Shown: positions 8,254 to 17,044 of the stretch, in pieces
How the letters are laid out: every line of letters begins with the position of its first letter
Numbering within the stretch: the first letter of the stretch is position 1
From: UKL13-3 sp964392775
GTDB lineage: Bacteria; Bacteroidota; Bacteroidia; UKL13-3
Assembly (NCBI GenBank): GCA_964392775.1
Contig: CAYMRD010000014.1
Coordinates: 1 to 64,000, forward strand
Reading direction: 5' to 3'
DNA length: 64,000 nt
Program-made: the position numbers and the translations under genes
Notes under the pieces: model-generated
Databases searched by the model: none
Told to the model about the DNA's origin: nothing
Seen by the model: only the letters and a program-made list of their open reading frames with translations

Positions 8254-10983
8254 TTATTTGCCGAAAACTCCTTTAAGTCTTCGTTTGGCATCTTCCTCAG
8301 CTTGCTTTTTCAACCGGTCTTGTTCGGCCTTGGCTTTAGCGTCCGCTTCTTTTTTCAGTCGGTCGGCTTCTGCCTGAGCCTTTGCTTTGGCTTTGGCGGC
8401 CTCATCATCCACTTGTTTTTTTAGTTTGTCTTGTTCAGCTTTAGCTCTTGCTTCGGCTTCTTTTTTCATCTTGTCGGCCTCTGCTTTTGCTTGGGCTTCC
8501 AGTTCTTTTTTCTTTTTATCCGCTTCGGCTTTCAGTTGGTCTTTAACAGAGTTGGCCTCATCTTTTGCAAGATCACTCAAGTTGGTTGTGATTTTAGGAT
8601 CGGTAAAGGTTCCTCCAATACCCAGACCAATGGCAATATTGTCGCTCAGTTTTACATCCGTTCCGGCTTTGGCATTTGCAGCAGCCAACAGGCTATTCAC
8701 TGCGTCATTCCCGGAGCCCAGAGATGATCTTGGAATCATGGTGATGCCTTTATAGTCGAGAGATTCATCTAAACCGGACGAACCTGATAAGGTTAATTTT
8801 TGTCCTGCAACAGATACGTCAAACGGTTCGGTGTAGATGCGTCCTTTTTCGACTTTAAACTTGATGTTTACATTGGTTAAAGCCGGGTCTTTGAGCTTAT
8901 CATTTTTTAGGACCTCGGCAGCTTTGTTAAACACTTTTACATCAGTGAATCCAGCTTTAGGTATTGCTAAAAATCCTTGTGCAAAGAGTTGCTCATACAC
9001 TGGATTCAAATGTTGGTCGAGTGCCGTTTGCATGGTGAACTTTGAAGAGAACATTCCAGTCATATTCTCGGCCACGGGAGCTAGCTTTTTAACAGTGTTA
9101 AATGTTTCAAATGCCTTTTTGAACTCCAGATTGCTGATGCCAAAGTCCATTGCCATTGTAGGTTTTTTAGGGTTCGATGTTTCATAATAACCATCCATCG
9201 TAAAGGCAGCGCCAAGCGTGTTGAGTGCCATTTTACGGAATGATAATTTCGAATCGGCAACGGTAACTGCTCCATTAAATTGTTCGATTACCATATTCGT
9301 GTACAGCATTTTTCCGATGCTTGCATTCAGTATGAAATCAATATTGTCAGGAATTTCAGGAGCTGTTAATGTGGTAGTGTCGGTGGTTTCCGGTGTTTGC
9401 TCTGTTGTTGCAGAAGGCGATAAAAACTCATTGGCATCAACCTGATTAGAGCGGAAGTTGAGTTTTCCTTTTAAGATTCCTTTTCCGAATGTATAAGCAA
9501 AGAAGTTCGATAACTCTCCATTCATGTGCATATCGGTATTTCCGATGCTTGCATCAAAGTTGTTCAACGTAACAACTTTAGGAGAGAAGTTCATTGAGGC
9601 TGATTCGATAAGGTAAGGTTTCGGAAGGTCGTTGCTGGCAAACATAAACTTGGTCAGGCTGATGTTTCCTTTGGCATCAAACTGTTCGTATTGTTCTTTT
9701 TCAATTGTGCTCATGCTGCCTTTGGCTGTCATGTCGGCAACCATGAGTCCACTAATCTTCATCCCTTCTTCAAGAGGCATTATTTTCGAAACATTATCCA
9801 AGTTGATGGATCCTTTCATAAAGGCATCAACAGCCGGATCTTTCATCACGTTTGACGCTTTGAGTCCCATGTCAAACTTGTCATCCATCAGTTCAAAGTG
9901 GAATTTCGAAAGATCAATCAGCGTATGGTCTAAATTTCCATCAGGATTGGTTGCCGCAAATCTGATATTGATATTGGCAACCGGGGCAGGCAACTCAGGA
10001 TAGCGGAAACTTGCATTATCAACCAATAAATTAAAGGCAAAAGCAGGAAGCGAATGTTCATTGTAAGTTCCTTTGGCAAACCCGTTAAAGGCAAGTTTTC
10101 CGGTAGTTTGAACCTTGTCAAAATCGTTTGCATAAATAGCAGGAACCAGCGACAGGAAGTTTTTAAACTCGGCTTGTTTTGCATCGTATTTTATATCCAT
10201 GTCGATATCATCCTTAGGCATGGCAACCCATCCGTCAAATCCAAAGGCAAGGGCATTCAATGTAAATGTATTGTCTTTAAATGTGAATTTCATTTCCTTC
10301 ATGTCGGCATCAATTTCTGCATCCACAGTGCTGTTAACTTTCGACAGGTATGCAATGCCATCCATTTTATAGGTAAGCTTGTCACATGTAGCTTTAATTT
10401 TCATCAGGAAGTTATCCTGCGTAAAGTCACCTGTCAATGTGTGGTTCAGATTTTCTAAACAGGCATACATATTACCTTGCTTATCATCATAGATAATATT
10501 TGTATGGGTAATTTCAAGTTTGCTCAATGCGATGTTGAACTTGCTTTCTGATGTATCTGACGGAACAGTTGATGTATCTGTAGATGGTTTTGTGATATCC
10601 CAGTTTGTGAAACCATCTTTGTTAATGATGGCATTGATACGGCCATTATCAAGTACAATGGCTTTCACTCTTATTTCTTCTCCTTTGATAACGCTTATTA
10701 TATCCAGTGTTGCGCTGAAGTGTCCTAGGTAGAGGAGGGTGTCACCTTCAAAAGCTCCGGTGTTTGCAACGCTCAGGTTGTTAATCCCCAGAGTGAAGTT
10801 CGGAAAGTTGCGAATCAGGCTGAGTTCAATATCATTGTCAAAGTCGACCACAGCCGTTAATTGTCCGTTGGCTTGTTCCTTTATGAGTTGAACAATTTTG
10901 TCTTTAAAGAAATAAGGAATTAGAATCAGTGCTCCAATAATAAGGACAAGAAAAGATGATAGGATGAGAATGAATTTTTTCAT
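8254..10983 (-). CDS. AsmA family protein
   Basis: 909 residues. An N-terminal transmembrane anchor (residues 3-27) leads into an AsmA-type N-terminus (VDFDNDIELSLIRNFPNF, then VANTGAFEGDTLLYLGHF) and a long repetitive beta-rich body. The AsmA C-terminal region ends in a segment like SDNIAIGLGIGGTFTDPKI. AsmA-like proteins bridge the envelope and are linked to lipid transfer or outer-membrane homeostasis. The last ~90 residues are an unusual Lys/Ala/Glu-rich helical tail with near-repeats of KAEADKMKKEAEA and AKAEQDRLKKQAEE. It starts 18 nt after the REC gene and may be cotranscribed with the signalling genes. Confidence 0.85.
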   Translation of the reverse strand: MKKFILILSSFLVLIIGALILIPYFFKDKIVQLIKEQANGQLTAVVDFDNDIELSLIRNFPNFTLGINNLSVANTGAFEGDTLLYLGHFSATLDIISVIKGEEIRVKAIVLDNGRINAIINKDGFTNWDITKPSTDTSTVPSDTSESKFNIALSKLEITHTNIIYDDKQGNMYACLENLNHTLTGDFTQDNFLMKIKATCDKLTYKMDGIAYLSKVNSTVDAEIDADMKEMKFTFKDNTFTLNALAFGFDGWVAMPKDDIDMDIKYDAKQAEFKNFLSLVPAIYANDFDKVQTTGKLAFNGFAKGTYNEHSLPAFAFNLLVDNASFRYPELPAPVANINIRFAATNPDGNLDHTLIDLSKFHFELMDDKFDMGLKASNVMKDPAVDAFMKGSINLDNVSKIMPLEEGMKISGLMVADMTAKGSMSTIEKEQYEQFDAKGNISLTKFMFASNDLPKPYLIESASMNFSPKVVTLNNFDASIGNTDMHMNGELSNFFAYTFGKGILKGKLNFRSNQVDANEFLSPSATTEQTPETTDTTTLTAPEIPDNIDFILNASIGKMLYTNMVIEQFNGAVTVADSKLSFRKMALNTLGAAFTMDGYYETSNPKKPTMAMDFGISNLEFKKAFETFNTVKKLAPVAENMTGMFSSKFTMQTALDQHLNPVYEQLFAQGFLAIPKAGFTDVKVFNKAAEVLKNDKLKDPALTNVNIKFKVEKGRIYTEPFDVSVAGQKLTLSGSSGLDESLDYKGITMIPRSSLGSGNDAVNSLLAAANAKAGTDVKLSDNIAIGLGIGGTFTDPKITTNLSDLAKDEANSVKDQLKAEADKKKKELEAQAKAEADKMKKEAEARAKAEQDKLKKQVDDEAAKAKAKAQAEADRLKKEADAKAKAEQDRLKKQAEEDAKRRLKGVFGK

Positions 10984-11001
10984 GGGTTTGAGATAAATAA
11001 C

Positions 11002-11394
11002 TTAGGAAATTAATAATCTAAGAATATGCTCTTTTGATAGCGGTTTTGTTATCATAGCAGACACTAACGGATTGTTATTGGCTCTTGATATATCGTATTG
11101 GTTTGTGGATGAAGATAAAATAAATATTTTGGAATGGGTTTTTAAATCTTCTTCAAGATGGTTGAAAATATCCAAAAACTGAAATCCATCCATTAACGGC
11201 ATTTTAATATCGAGCAGGATGATGTAGGATTCAGGTTGTTCAATGCTTTTTAAATAGTCGAGAGCCTGCTCGCCATTGGTAAAGCTACTGATAGGTGTAT
11301 TGGGTGAAGCCAGTTCAATAATTTTATGGTGTAGTAATAAGTCAATATCGTTGTCGTCAATTAAAATAAAATGGTATGTGTTAGAATGACTCAT
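11002..11394 (-). CDS. Single-domain response regulator
   Basis: 130 residues forming one receiver domain and nothing else. The acidic pair is in FILIDDND (Asp13, Asp14), the phosphoacceptor is Asp62 in ILLDIKMPLMDG, and the conserved lysine is in ITKPLS. It lacks an output domain, so it should act by protein-protein contact or phosphotransfer. It is separated by 3 nt from the upstream REC-kinase gene and by 18 nt from the downstream AsmA gene, placing it in the same transcription unit. Confidence 0.92.
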   Translation of the reverse strand: MSHSNTYHFILIDDNDIDLLLHHKIIELASPNTPISSFTNGEQALDYLKSIEQPESYIILLDIKMPLMDGFQFLDIFNHLEEDLKTHSKIFILSSSTNQYDISRANNNPLVSAMITKPLSKEHILRLLIS

Positions 11395-11397
11395 GTG

Positions 11398-12489
11398 TTA
11401 TTTAGTTGGAAGAGTTACCGTAAAAACAGAACCTTCGTTAGGGGCAGATGCTACCGAAATGGTACCGTCAAGTTTAGTAACAGCATCTTTTACGTTGTAT
11501 AAACCAAATCCTGATCCGGGAGCAACAGTTGTGGCTCTGTAAAACATATCAAAAATGGAGTCGATATATTGTGGGGCAATCCCAATGCCATTGTCCGAGA
11601 TTACAATGGTTGCCAATTCGCTATTTGCGGTAATGTCGATAGTTATTTTTCCCGGAACATCAACCCTGCGGAATTTAAAGGCATTGCTTATCAGGTTGTT
11701 TAAAATAATTTTGAATTTAGTTGCATCGCTTCTGAATATCTTATTCTGTTCAACTTTAATGTTAAAGAATATATCGTATAACTTCGACTCAACAGCATAA
11801 AGTTCATTGTAATAGGCGGCCAGTTCATTAAAGTCAATATCTTCAATTGATAATTCACCCTGGTTTAAGCGGTAATAATCAAACATACTATCAACAAACG
11901 ACTCCAGTTTAGCAGCCGAAGAAATTGTCATATTCAGCAAGTCACGGGTTTTACCTTCTTTAACGTCTTCGGCTATGATGCGCAGAGCGCCTTGTATGCT
12001 TGTAACGGGGCCTTTAAAATCGTGAGCAACGCTATAGGCAAATTTTGTGAGTTCGTTGTATGCTTTTTGTAAAGAGGCGTTGGTTTCGGCAAGCATAGAT
12101 GTTGCCATGTAAAATTTAAACGCTTCTTCAATGGCCGATTTGATATCAAGTTCAATCCAGGGCTTTTTAATATACCTGAAAATATGTCCACGGTTTACGG
12201 CTTCAATAACAGATTCGATATCACTGAAACCTGTAATTAACAGGCGAACACATTGAGGATGACTCTGACGGATTTTTTCAAAGAATTCGGTTCCGGTCAC
12301 TTCCGGCATCCTTTGGTCGCTTAGCACTACTTTGATTTTATTATCCGGATTATTGAGGAGGGCCTCAGCCTCTTCGTGATTATTTGCCAGCAACACATTA
12401 TAGTCAAACCTGAAGGTTGCCTTAAATGAGTTGAGGTTATTCATTTCATCATCTAAATAGAGTACGGTTATTTTTTCCTTTATTTCCAC
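11398..12489 (-). CDS. REC-histidine kinase hybrid
   Basis: 363 residues. A receiver domain (residues 7-125; phosphoacceptor Asp58 in VVLSDQRMPEVTG; TGFSD and KKPW follow) is fused to a HisKA dimerisation domain with His156 in SVAHDFKGPV, and a HATPase_c domain with N box NLISNAFKFR, DNGIGIAP and GFGLYNVKDAV. This is the phospho-input kinase layout: it likely takes phosphate at REC and controls kinase output. Its REC is closely similar to the protein encoded at 16570. It sits between the 7TMR-DISM kinase and the single REC gene. Confidence 0.92.
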   Translation of the reverse strand: MEIKEKITVLYLDDEMNNLNSFKATFRFDYNVLLANNHEEAEALLNNPDNKIKVVLSDQRMPEVTGTEFFEKIRQSHPQCVRLLITGFSDIESVIEAVNRGHIFRYIKKPWIELDIKSAIEEAFKFYMATSMLAETNASLQKAYNELTKFAYSVAHDFKGPVTSIQGALRIIAEDVKEGKTRDLLNMTISSAAKLESFVDSMFDYYRLNQGELSIEDIDFNELAAYYNELYAVESKLYDIFFNIKVEQNKIFRSDATKFKIILNNLISNAFKFRRVDVPGKITIDITANSELATIVISDNGIGIAPQYIDSIFDMFYRATTVAPGSGFGLYNVKDAVTKLDGTISVASAPNEGSVFTVTLPTK

Positions 12490-12499
12490 AGGAGCGAAA

Positions 12500-14677
12500 T
12501 TAACTGTTTGGGTGAATTATTGGAATTTCGAGTGTAAAAGAAGTACCCTGATTAAGTGCGCTTTGAACATCAATTGTTCCAAAATGCTTTTTGATGGTAT
12601 TATAAGAGATGGATAAGCCAAGTCCTGTGCCTTCTCCAACCGGTTTAGTGGTAAAGAAAGGTTCAAATAATTTTTTCAGGGTCGACTCGTTCATTCCGCT
12701 TCCGTTGTCACTTATGGTAATGGTCACAGTTTGCTCATTAGTTTCCGTTTTTATAATTATTTCTCCACCGGGTTCTCCATTAAATTTAGTGTTAACGGCA
12801 TATATAGCATTTGAAATCAGGTTTAAAAATACCTGATTCAACTTTCCGGGATAACATTCAACCAATGGAATATTTCCATATTGTTTATTGATAACTATTT
12901 TGCCATTGAGGAGGTTATTGATAATAATAATGGTGGAATCCAGTCCCTCGTTGAGGTCAGCTTTTTTCAAATCATCTTCATCCACCCTTGAGAAGATTCG
13001 CAATCCCTTTACAATTTCGGCAGTACGGGTTGATCCCTCGTTGATTCCTTTGAGTAAAAAAGCAATTTCTTCATGCAGGTAATCAAAGTCGAATTCTGTT
13101 TTTAAGGAATTGATTTTTTTCTGTTTGTCGGCAACTTGAATGTCTGAAAGAGCAATAGCTTCAATCCGTTGAATCATATCAAGCAACATATCTACATCAC
13201 GCTTCAACGGTTTTACATTGGAGGTAACAAAATTAATCGGGTTGTTAATTTCGTGCGCAATACCAGCAGTAAGCTGACCTAAAGAAGCCATCTTTTCCGA
13301 CTCAACCAATTGTGATTGGGTTTCTTTCAAATCACTCAACGTTTGGTTCAACTCGGTATTGGCTACTTTCAGTTCTTTTGTTCGTTCATCTACCTGATGC
13401 TCCAAAATCATATTCTGCTCCCGGATGATACGTGCGTTTTCTTTGGCCGCCTCCAGAGCTTCGGCTTGTGAGGCCTCTTTTTCTTTTTTCAGGATATTGA
13501 TACGGTCGGCAAGGGCAAATGAGAGTAGGAGAGCCTCGGTTGCCGAACCCCATTGCAATGCGGCATTGCTAAACAGTGTGTTGGCGATAACACCATAACT
13601 TTTCATGATGAATACAACCAAACTGAATATAAAAAACGACCATGCAATGAGAAAGAACTTACCGGGACGGTATTGTTTAAAAATGGCAACATACACTGAA
13701 AATACCAACGCGTATAAGCTCACAAATAATCCAACCGCATCTAATGTTTGGAATGCCACCAGGTGCTTGCCACTTATGTACGCCACAAGAATGAAGACAT
13801 AGCCTACATAAAAAACAATCAACCCTTTATTGAGTTTAGGAGAGAAGATTGAAAGCATTAAAAACTTGGAAGCGAATTTAATGGCGCAAATGCCAGATAT
13901 TACGGATGATATTATTATGATGTCGGTATTGTGTAAAGCATTGGGCAGGAAGTATCGAATTAAAAAACCGGATAGTCCCAGTTGCGCCACCATGATAAAC
14001 AGTACATACCAAACATAATACAGGTAGTTCCGGTCGCGTACCGAGATAAATACAAACAAGTTGTACAGGAAAATGCAAAGCATTAAACCCATATAAACCG
14101 ATAGCACAATATTGGTGTATTCCTGATAGCGCATATAGGTTGTTTGTGCTTCAATCTGTAACGGCATACTCAAAACCAGCTCGGCTTTGGCTTTGATGTA
14201 TATCTCTATCGAATCATCGGGATGAAGCCCGGCCAGTTTAAACGTAAAAAACTGCGAAGGAAGTTGCCGGTCAGCTATTGTTGAGTTGAGGTTAACAGAA
14301 AAGCTATCCCAAGGATTGTTGTTCACCCTCTGATAGCATACAATATCATCAATCAGCGGGTAGTTGATGGAAAGAACTGCATTGTTAATCTCTTGTTTGG
14401 ACCGCAATGAAAAGTGGACCCAGGCATCGTTTTGCTGATAGGTAAGATTAAGCGTTTTATCTCCGTAAACCGAAAAAGAGTCGGAAGCAGCTTGTATCTG
14501 AAAAAATGTATGTTCTTGTTGAGGCAGGAATAGAGATACGGGTGAGAGTTGGTTGAACATCTCATCGTTGTATGCGATAATATGCCCTGCGCTTGCCTTG
14601 TCAAATGGCAGAAAGCACAACATGATAACACACCATATACGAGGTGTGTTAAATGGTAGCCACAATCTTAAATTCAT
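12500..14677 (-). CDS. 7TMR-DISM sensor histidine kinase
   Basis: About 725 residues. A signal peptide ends near KASA, followed by an extracellular beta-rich 7TMR-DISMED2-like domain (residues ~50-185), seven membrane helices (~190-390), a coiled coil (EKEASQAEALEAAKENARI), HisKA with His in TAGIAHEINNPINF (near residue 475) and HATPase_c (NLISNAIYAV, DNGSGM, GTGLGLSISYN). DISMED domains resemble carbohydrate- or ligand-binding modules, so an extracellular ligand is likely but unknown. ATG 14677 overlaps the acyltransferase gene end by 29 nt; ATG 14689 is the alternative. Confidence 0.9.
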   Translation of the reverse strand: MNLRLWLPFNTPRIWCVIMLCFLPFDKASAGHIIAYNDEMFNQLSPVSLFLPQQEHTFFQIQAASDSFSVYGDKTLNLTYQQNDAWVHFSLRSKQEINNAVLSINYPLIDDIVCYQRVNNNPWDSFSVNLNSTIADRQLPSQFFTFKLAGLHPDDSIEIYIKAKAELVLSMPLQIEAQTTYMRYQEYTNIVLSVYMGLMLCIFLYNLFVFISVRDRNYLYYVWYVLFIMVAQLGLSGFLIRYFLPNALHNTDIIIISSVISGICAIKFASKFLMLSIFSPKLNKGLIVFYVGYVFILVAYISGKHLVAFQTLDAVGLFVSLYALVFSVYVAIFKQYRPGKFFLIAWSFFIFSLVVFIMKSYGVIANTLFSNAALQWGSATEALLLSFALADRINILKKEKEASQAEALEAAKENARIIREQNMILEHQVDERTKELKVANTELNQTLSDLKETQSQLVESEKMASLGQLTAGIAHEINNPINFVTSNVKPLKRDVDMLLDMIQRIEAIALSDIQVADKQKKINSLKTEFDFDYLHEEIAFLLKGINEGSTRTAEIVKGLRIFSRVDEDDLKKADLNEGLDSTIIIINNLLNGKIVINKQYGNIPLVECYPGKLNQVFLNLISNAIYAVNTKFNGEPGGEIIIKTETNEQTVTITISDNGSGMNESTLKKLFEPFFTTKPVGEGTGLGLSISYNTIKKHFGTIDVQSALNQGTSFTLEIPIIHPNS

Positions 14678-15386
14678 CGGGGGTTGCATCTAAAATTTCC
14701 AATCGGTAAGCAAGCTCAACTTGTTTGGTTGGATGATCGGGAACGGTTTCCAGAACATCCTGAGTTAAATTTTTGCGCAATTGAGCCACACGTTCAATCT
14801 CAAACGGATCGGCTGTTTGCATATTAATCGAGTCGCGCATCAGCACTGCTGTTGCCAACAAATCAATTTTGGGATAATAAAAAGTTCCATTATTCCCCAG
14901 TTCACTTACAATTTCGCATCCAACTCTTTGTGAGTACTTCACCGTATAAGGTGCACATAAAGCCCAAATAGAAGTTAGTCCCAGCTGTTGCGAGATGGTA
15001 ACACCAACACGTGTGGCGAAAAATGCACCCACCCCATAACCCGATACGCGTCTTGAGTTCCACGACCCACAGAGTTCACCGGTTCCGGTTTCGGCCATCT
15101 TGGCCACCATTTTATAAATATTGGGATCCATGTCGCCTGTTGCAGTTTCAATAGGTAAAGGAACAATACCATCGGCAGCCTGCAAGCGTGCTCCTCCGTA
15201 TACAGTTTCACCATCCATCGACTCCACACAAATCACAAAAGTGCCCCGATGGTATTTCCAATCATCATTGGATGATGTTACTTGTTTTACTCCAACCGTT
15301 TCCAATACATGCCGATGACCTGCAATAAATTTTTCACAGGTCTCCAAGTCAGTTGGCGCACGAAAAGCTCTAATTTTAAATTGCAT
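14649..15386 (-). CDS. GNAT/LuxI-fold acyltransferase-like protein
   Basis: 245 residues. The order of motifs fits the autoinducer-synthase branch of the GNAT fold: FVICVESMDGETVYGGARLQ (residues 50-69), then GELCGSWNSRR and the acyl-donor phosphate-binding R-V-S-G-Y-G (113-118), which matches RxxGxG. Members such as LuxI and FeeM make acylated amino-acid signals from acyl-carrier substrates; the product here is unknown. ATG 15386 shares its A with the TAA of the upstream ThiF gene, so the two are coupled. I rate the fold as likely and the signal-synthase role as inference. Confidence 0.65.
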   Translation of the reverse strand: MQFKIRAFRAPTDLETCEKFIAGHRHVLETVGVKQVTSSNDDWKYHRGTFVICVESMDGETVYGGARLQAADGIVPLPIETATGDMDPNIYKMVAKMAETGTGELCGSWNSRRVSGYGVGAFFATRVGVTISQQLGLTSIWALCAPYTVKYSQRVGCEIVSELGNNGTFYYPKIDLLATAVLMRDSINMQTADPFEIERVAQLRKNLTQDVLETVPDHPTKQVELAYRLEILDATPDEFKIVATI

Positions 15387-16441
15387 TAACCAATCAATTG
15401 TCCAAAGTCGATATAATAACGTCCGGATTGAACGGGGTGGTTCAATAAAATCCGCCTGCAAGTATCCGTAGTGGCTGCTCCTCCCAACATCACCGAAGAA
15501 GCAAGTTGTGGCCATGATGAAATGGTTTTACCCATTTCAGGCACAGATAATTTTAAGCGTTCGGATATGTTCTCATACGATACAAGTTTCATGAGCAATT
15601 GCAAGCGTTGTTCAGGGCTCAAATTAGCAATAATTATGTCTTCATCAATAAATCCGTGTAATAACTTTCTCACAGGTTCAAGGTCGTAGCGTTCAATATC
15701 AATCATGCCTTTGTCATTTGTATCCATGATAACGGGTATTTGCTTGCTGCGTGCAGCTTTACGGGCTTTTATTTTGGTGTCTAATCCGTCACACACCTCA
15801 ACCAGAATATCAATTTTGGAGTCTCCGTTCCCTAAAAATGTATCCAGATTGTCATCGGTAATCCCTTCGGAATACACAGATACCCTCAGATAGGGATCTA
15901 TTTCGGCTATTTCGCGGGCTGCAATAATTGTTTTGTGAAGTCCGATTTGATGTACTCCGGCTCTGAGTCGATTGAGGTTACTTAAATCAATGGTGTCAAA
16001 ATCGGCAAGTCTCAATTCACCACAGGTGCGCTCAATGGCCATGGTTAACGCCACGCTCTGTCCAACCGACAAACCAATAATTCCAACCTTTTTTGTAGCT
16101 AATACATCTTGTTCTTCCTGTGTTATCTTAAGTTTATTGCGGTTGGTTCTAACGGTAATAAATTCTTGTTCGGGTAAAAGATGCACGAGTAAATTACTCC
16201 ACGGATAAAAAATCCAGTTGCCATAATTGTCAATAGTCTGGTTCCCTAAAATATCTTTCATAAAGGCCTCCTTACTGTGTTCATCTAGTGGTATGCCTAT
16301 GTTTTGAATGGATATCAGTTCAAGCAATTGTTGATGTATTGAATCTATAATGCTCACACCGGGTTGGGTTCTTATGCTTTCAAGTCGTTTGTTATCAATG
16401 GAGTTTCCCGGGCTTAGGATAGTTGGTCTGTATTCTTGCAT
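15386..16441 (-). CDS. ThiF/E1-like adenylating protein, Rv1355c-like
   Basis: 351 residues. The first ~115 residues are unassigned (YRPTIL and NWIFYPWSN stand out). The E1/MoeB/ThiF Rossmann core follows, with GIIGLSVG at 120-127 and LADFDTIDLSNLNRL at 145-159 carrying the conserved Asp and Asn-x-x-Arg region. ThiF-type proteins adenylate a carboxyl group, but I see neither a CxxC zinc site nor an obvious ubiquitin-like partner gene. Start ATG 16441 is preferred over the longer TTG frame because the promoter at 16480-16511 overlaps the latter. It heads the signalling block. Confidence 0.75.
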   Translation of the reverse strand: MQEYRPTILSPGNSIDNKRLESIRTQPGVSIIDSIHQQLLELISIQNIGIPLDEHSKEAFMKDILGNQTIDNYGNWIFYPWSNLLVHLLPEQEFITVRTNRNKLKITQEEQDVLATKKVGIIGLSVGQSVALTMAIERTCGELRLADFDTIDLSNLNRLRAGVHQIGLHKTIIAAREIAEIDPYLRVSVYSEGITDDNLDTFLGNGDSKIDILVEVCDGLDTKIKARKAARSKQIPVIMDTNDKGMIDIERYDLEPVRKLLHGFIDEDIIIANLSPEQRLQLLMKLVSYENISERLKLSVPEMGKTISSWPQLASSVMLGGAATTDTCRRILLNHPVQSGRYYIDFGQLIG

Positions 16442-16479
16442 GGCAGGTTTTAGCGTGTTTAGATATTTAAAAATCCTTG

Positions 16480-16511
16480 CAAAAGGTATAGTTTTCTGGA
16501 TTATCAACAAA
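16480..16511 (-). promoter_or_regulatory. Promoter of the ThiF-acyltransferase-kinase block
   Basis: On the minus strand TTTG (16511-16508) is followed after 19 nt by TACCTTTTG (16488-16480), close to the TTTG/TAnnTTTG pair of Bacteroidota. It is 38 nt upstream of ATG 16441. Confidence 0.55.
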
Positions 16512-16569
16512 TAATAATTTTTATCAATTCGTCTATTTGTTTTAAATTCCGGCTGTTTATAAGAATAAA

Positions 16570-17034
16570 ATGACTGATAAAATCAAAGTTTTATACGTTG
16601 ATGATGAAGAAAACAACCTGTTTTCGTTCAAAGCAACTTTTCGGTTAAAGTATCAGGTTTTTACGGCAATAAGTGGCAGTGATGCAATCGCTGTATTAAA
16701 TCAAAATCCGAATATAGAAGTGATTTTGACAGACCAACGCATGCCTGAAATGACGGGGGTGGAATTTCTTAAATCTATATTGTCCATTCATCCGGACCCG
16801 ATTCGGATTCTGCTCACGGGGTATGCAGATTTGCAGGCTTCGATTGACGCAGTGAATGAAGGAAAAATTTTTCATTACCTGAGCAAACCCTGGAACGAGG
16901 AGGAGGTGGATATGACGATTCAAAAGGCTCACCAAGTGTATTTGCACTATCAAAATGAACGTGAGATGAAGAAAAAGTTGATTCAAACAGCCGATCAAAT
17001 GGAGTTTTTGTTGCGCCAGAGTTTACTTTCCTAA
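16570..17034 (+). CDS. Response regulator with REC domain and short C-terminal tail
   Basis: 154 residues. The receiver domain spans ~1-125 with Asp11-Asp12 in VLYVDDEENN, the phosphoacceptor Asp55 in VILTDQRMPEMTG, LLTGYAD and the lysine in LSKPWNEEE, a layout usual in RpfG-type receivers. The tail (residues 126-154) is helical with no output domain. It is divergent from the ThiF gene with about 128 bp between starts, and its REC closely resembles the REC of the hybrid kinase at 11398. It probably belongs to the same pathway. Confidence 0.9.
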   Translation: MTDKIKVLYVDDEENNLFSFKATFRLKYQVFTAISGSDAIAVLNQNPNIEVILTDQRMPEMTGVEFLKSILSIHPDPIRILLTGYADLQASIDAVNEGKIFHYLSKPWNEEEVDMTIQKAHQVYLHYQNEREMKKKLIQTADQMEFLLRQSLLS

Positions 17035-17044
17035 ATAACTGTTG

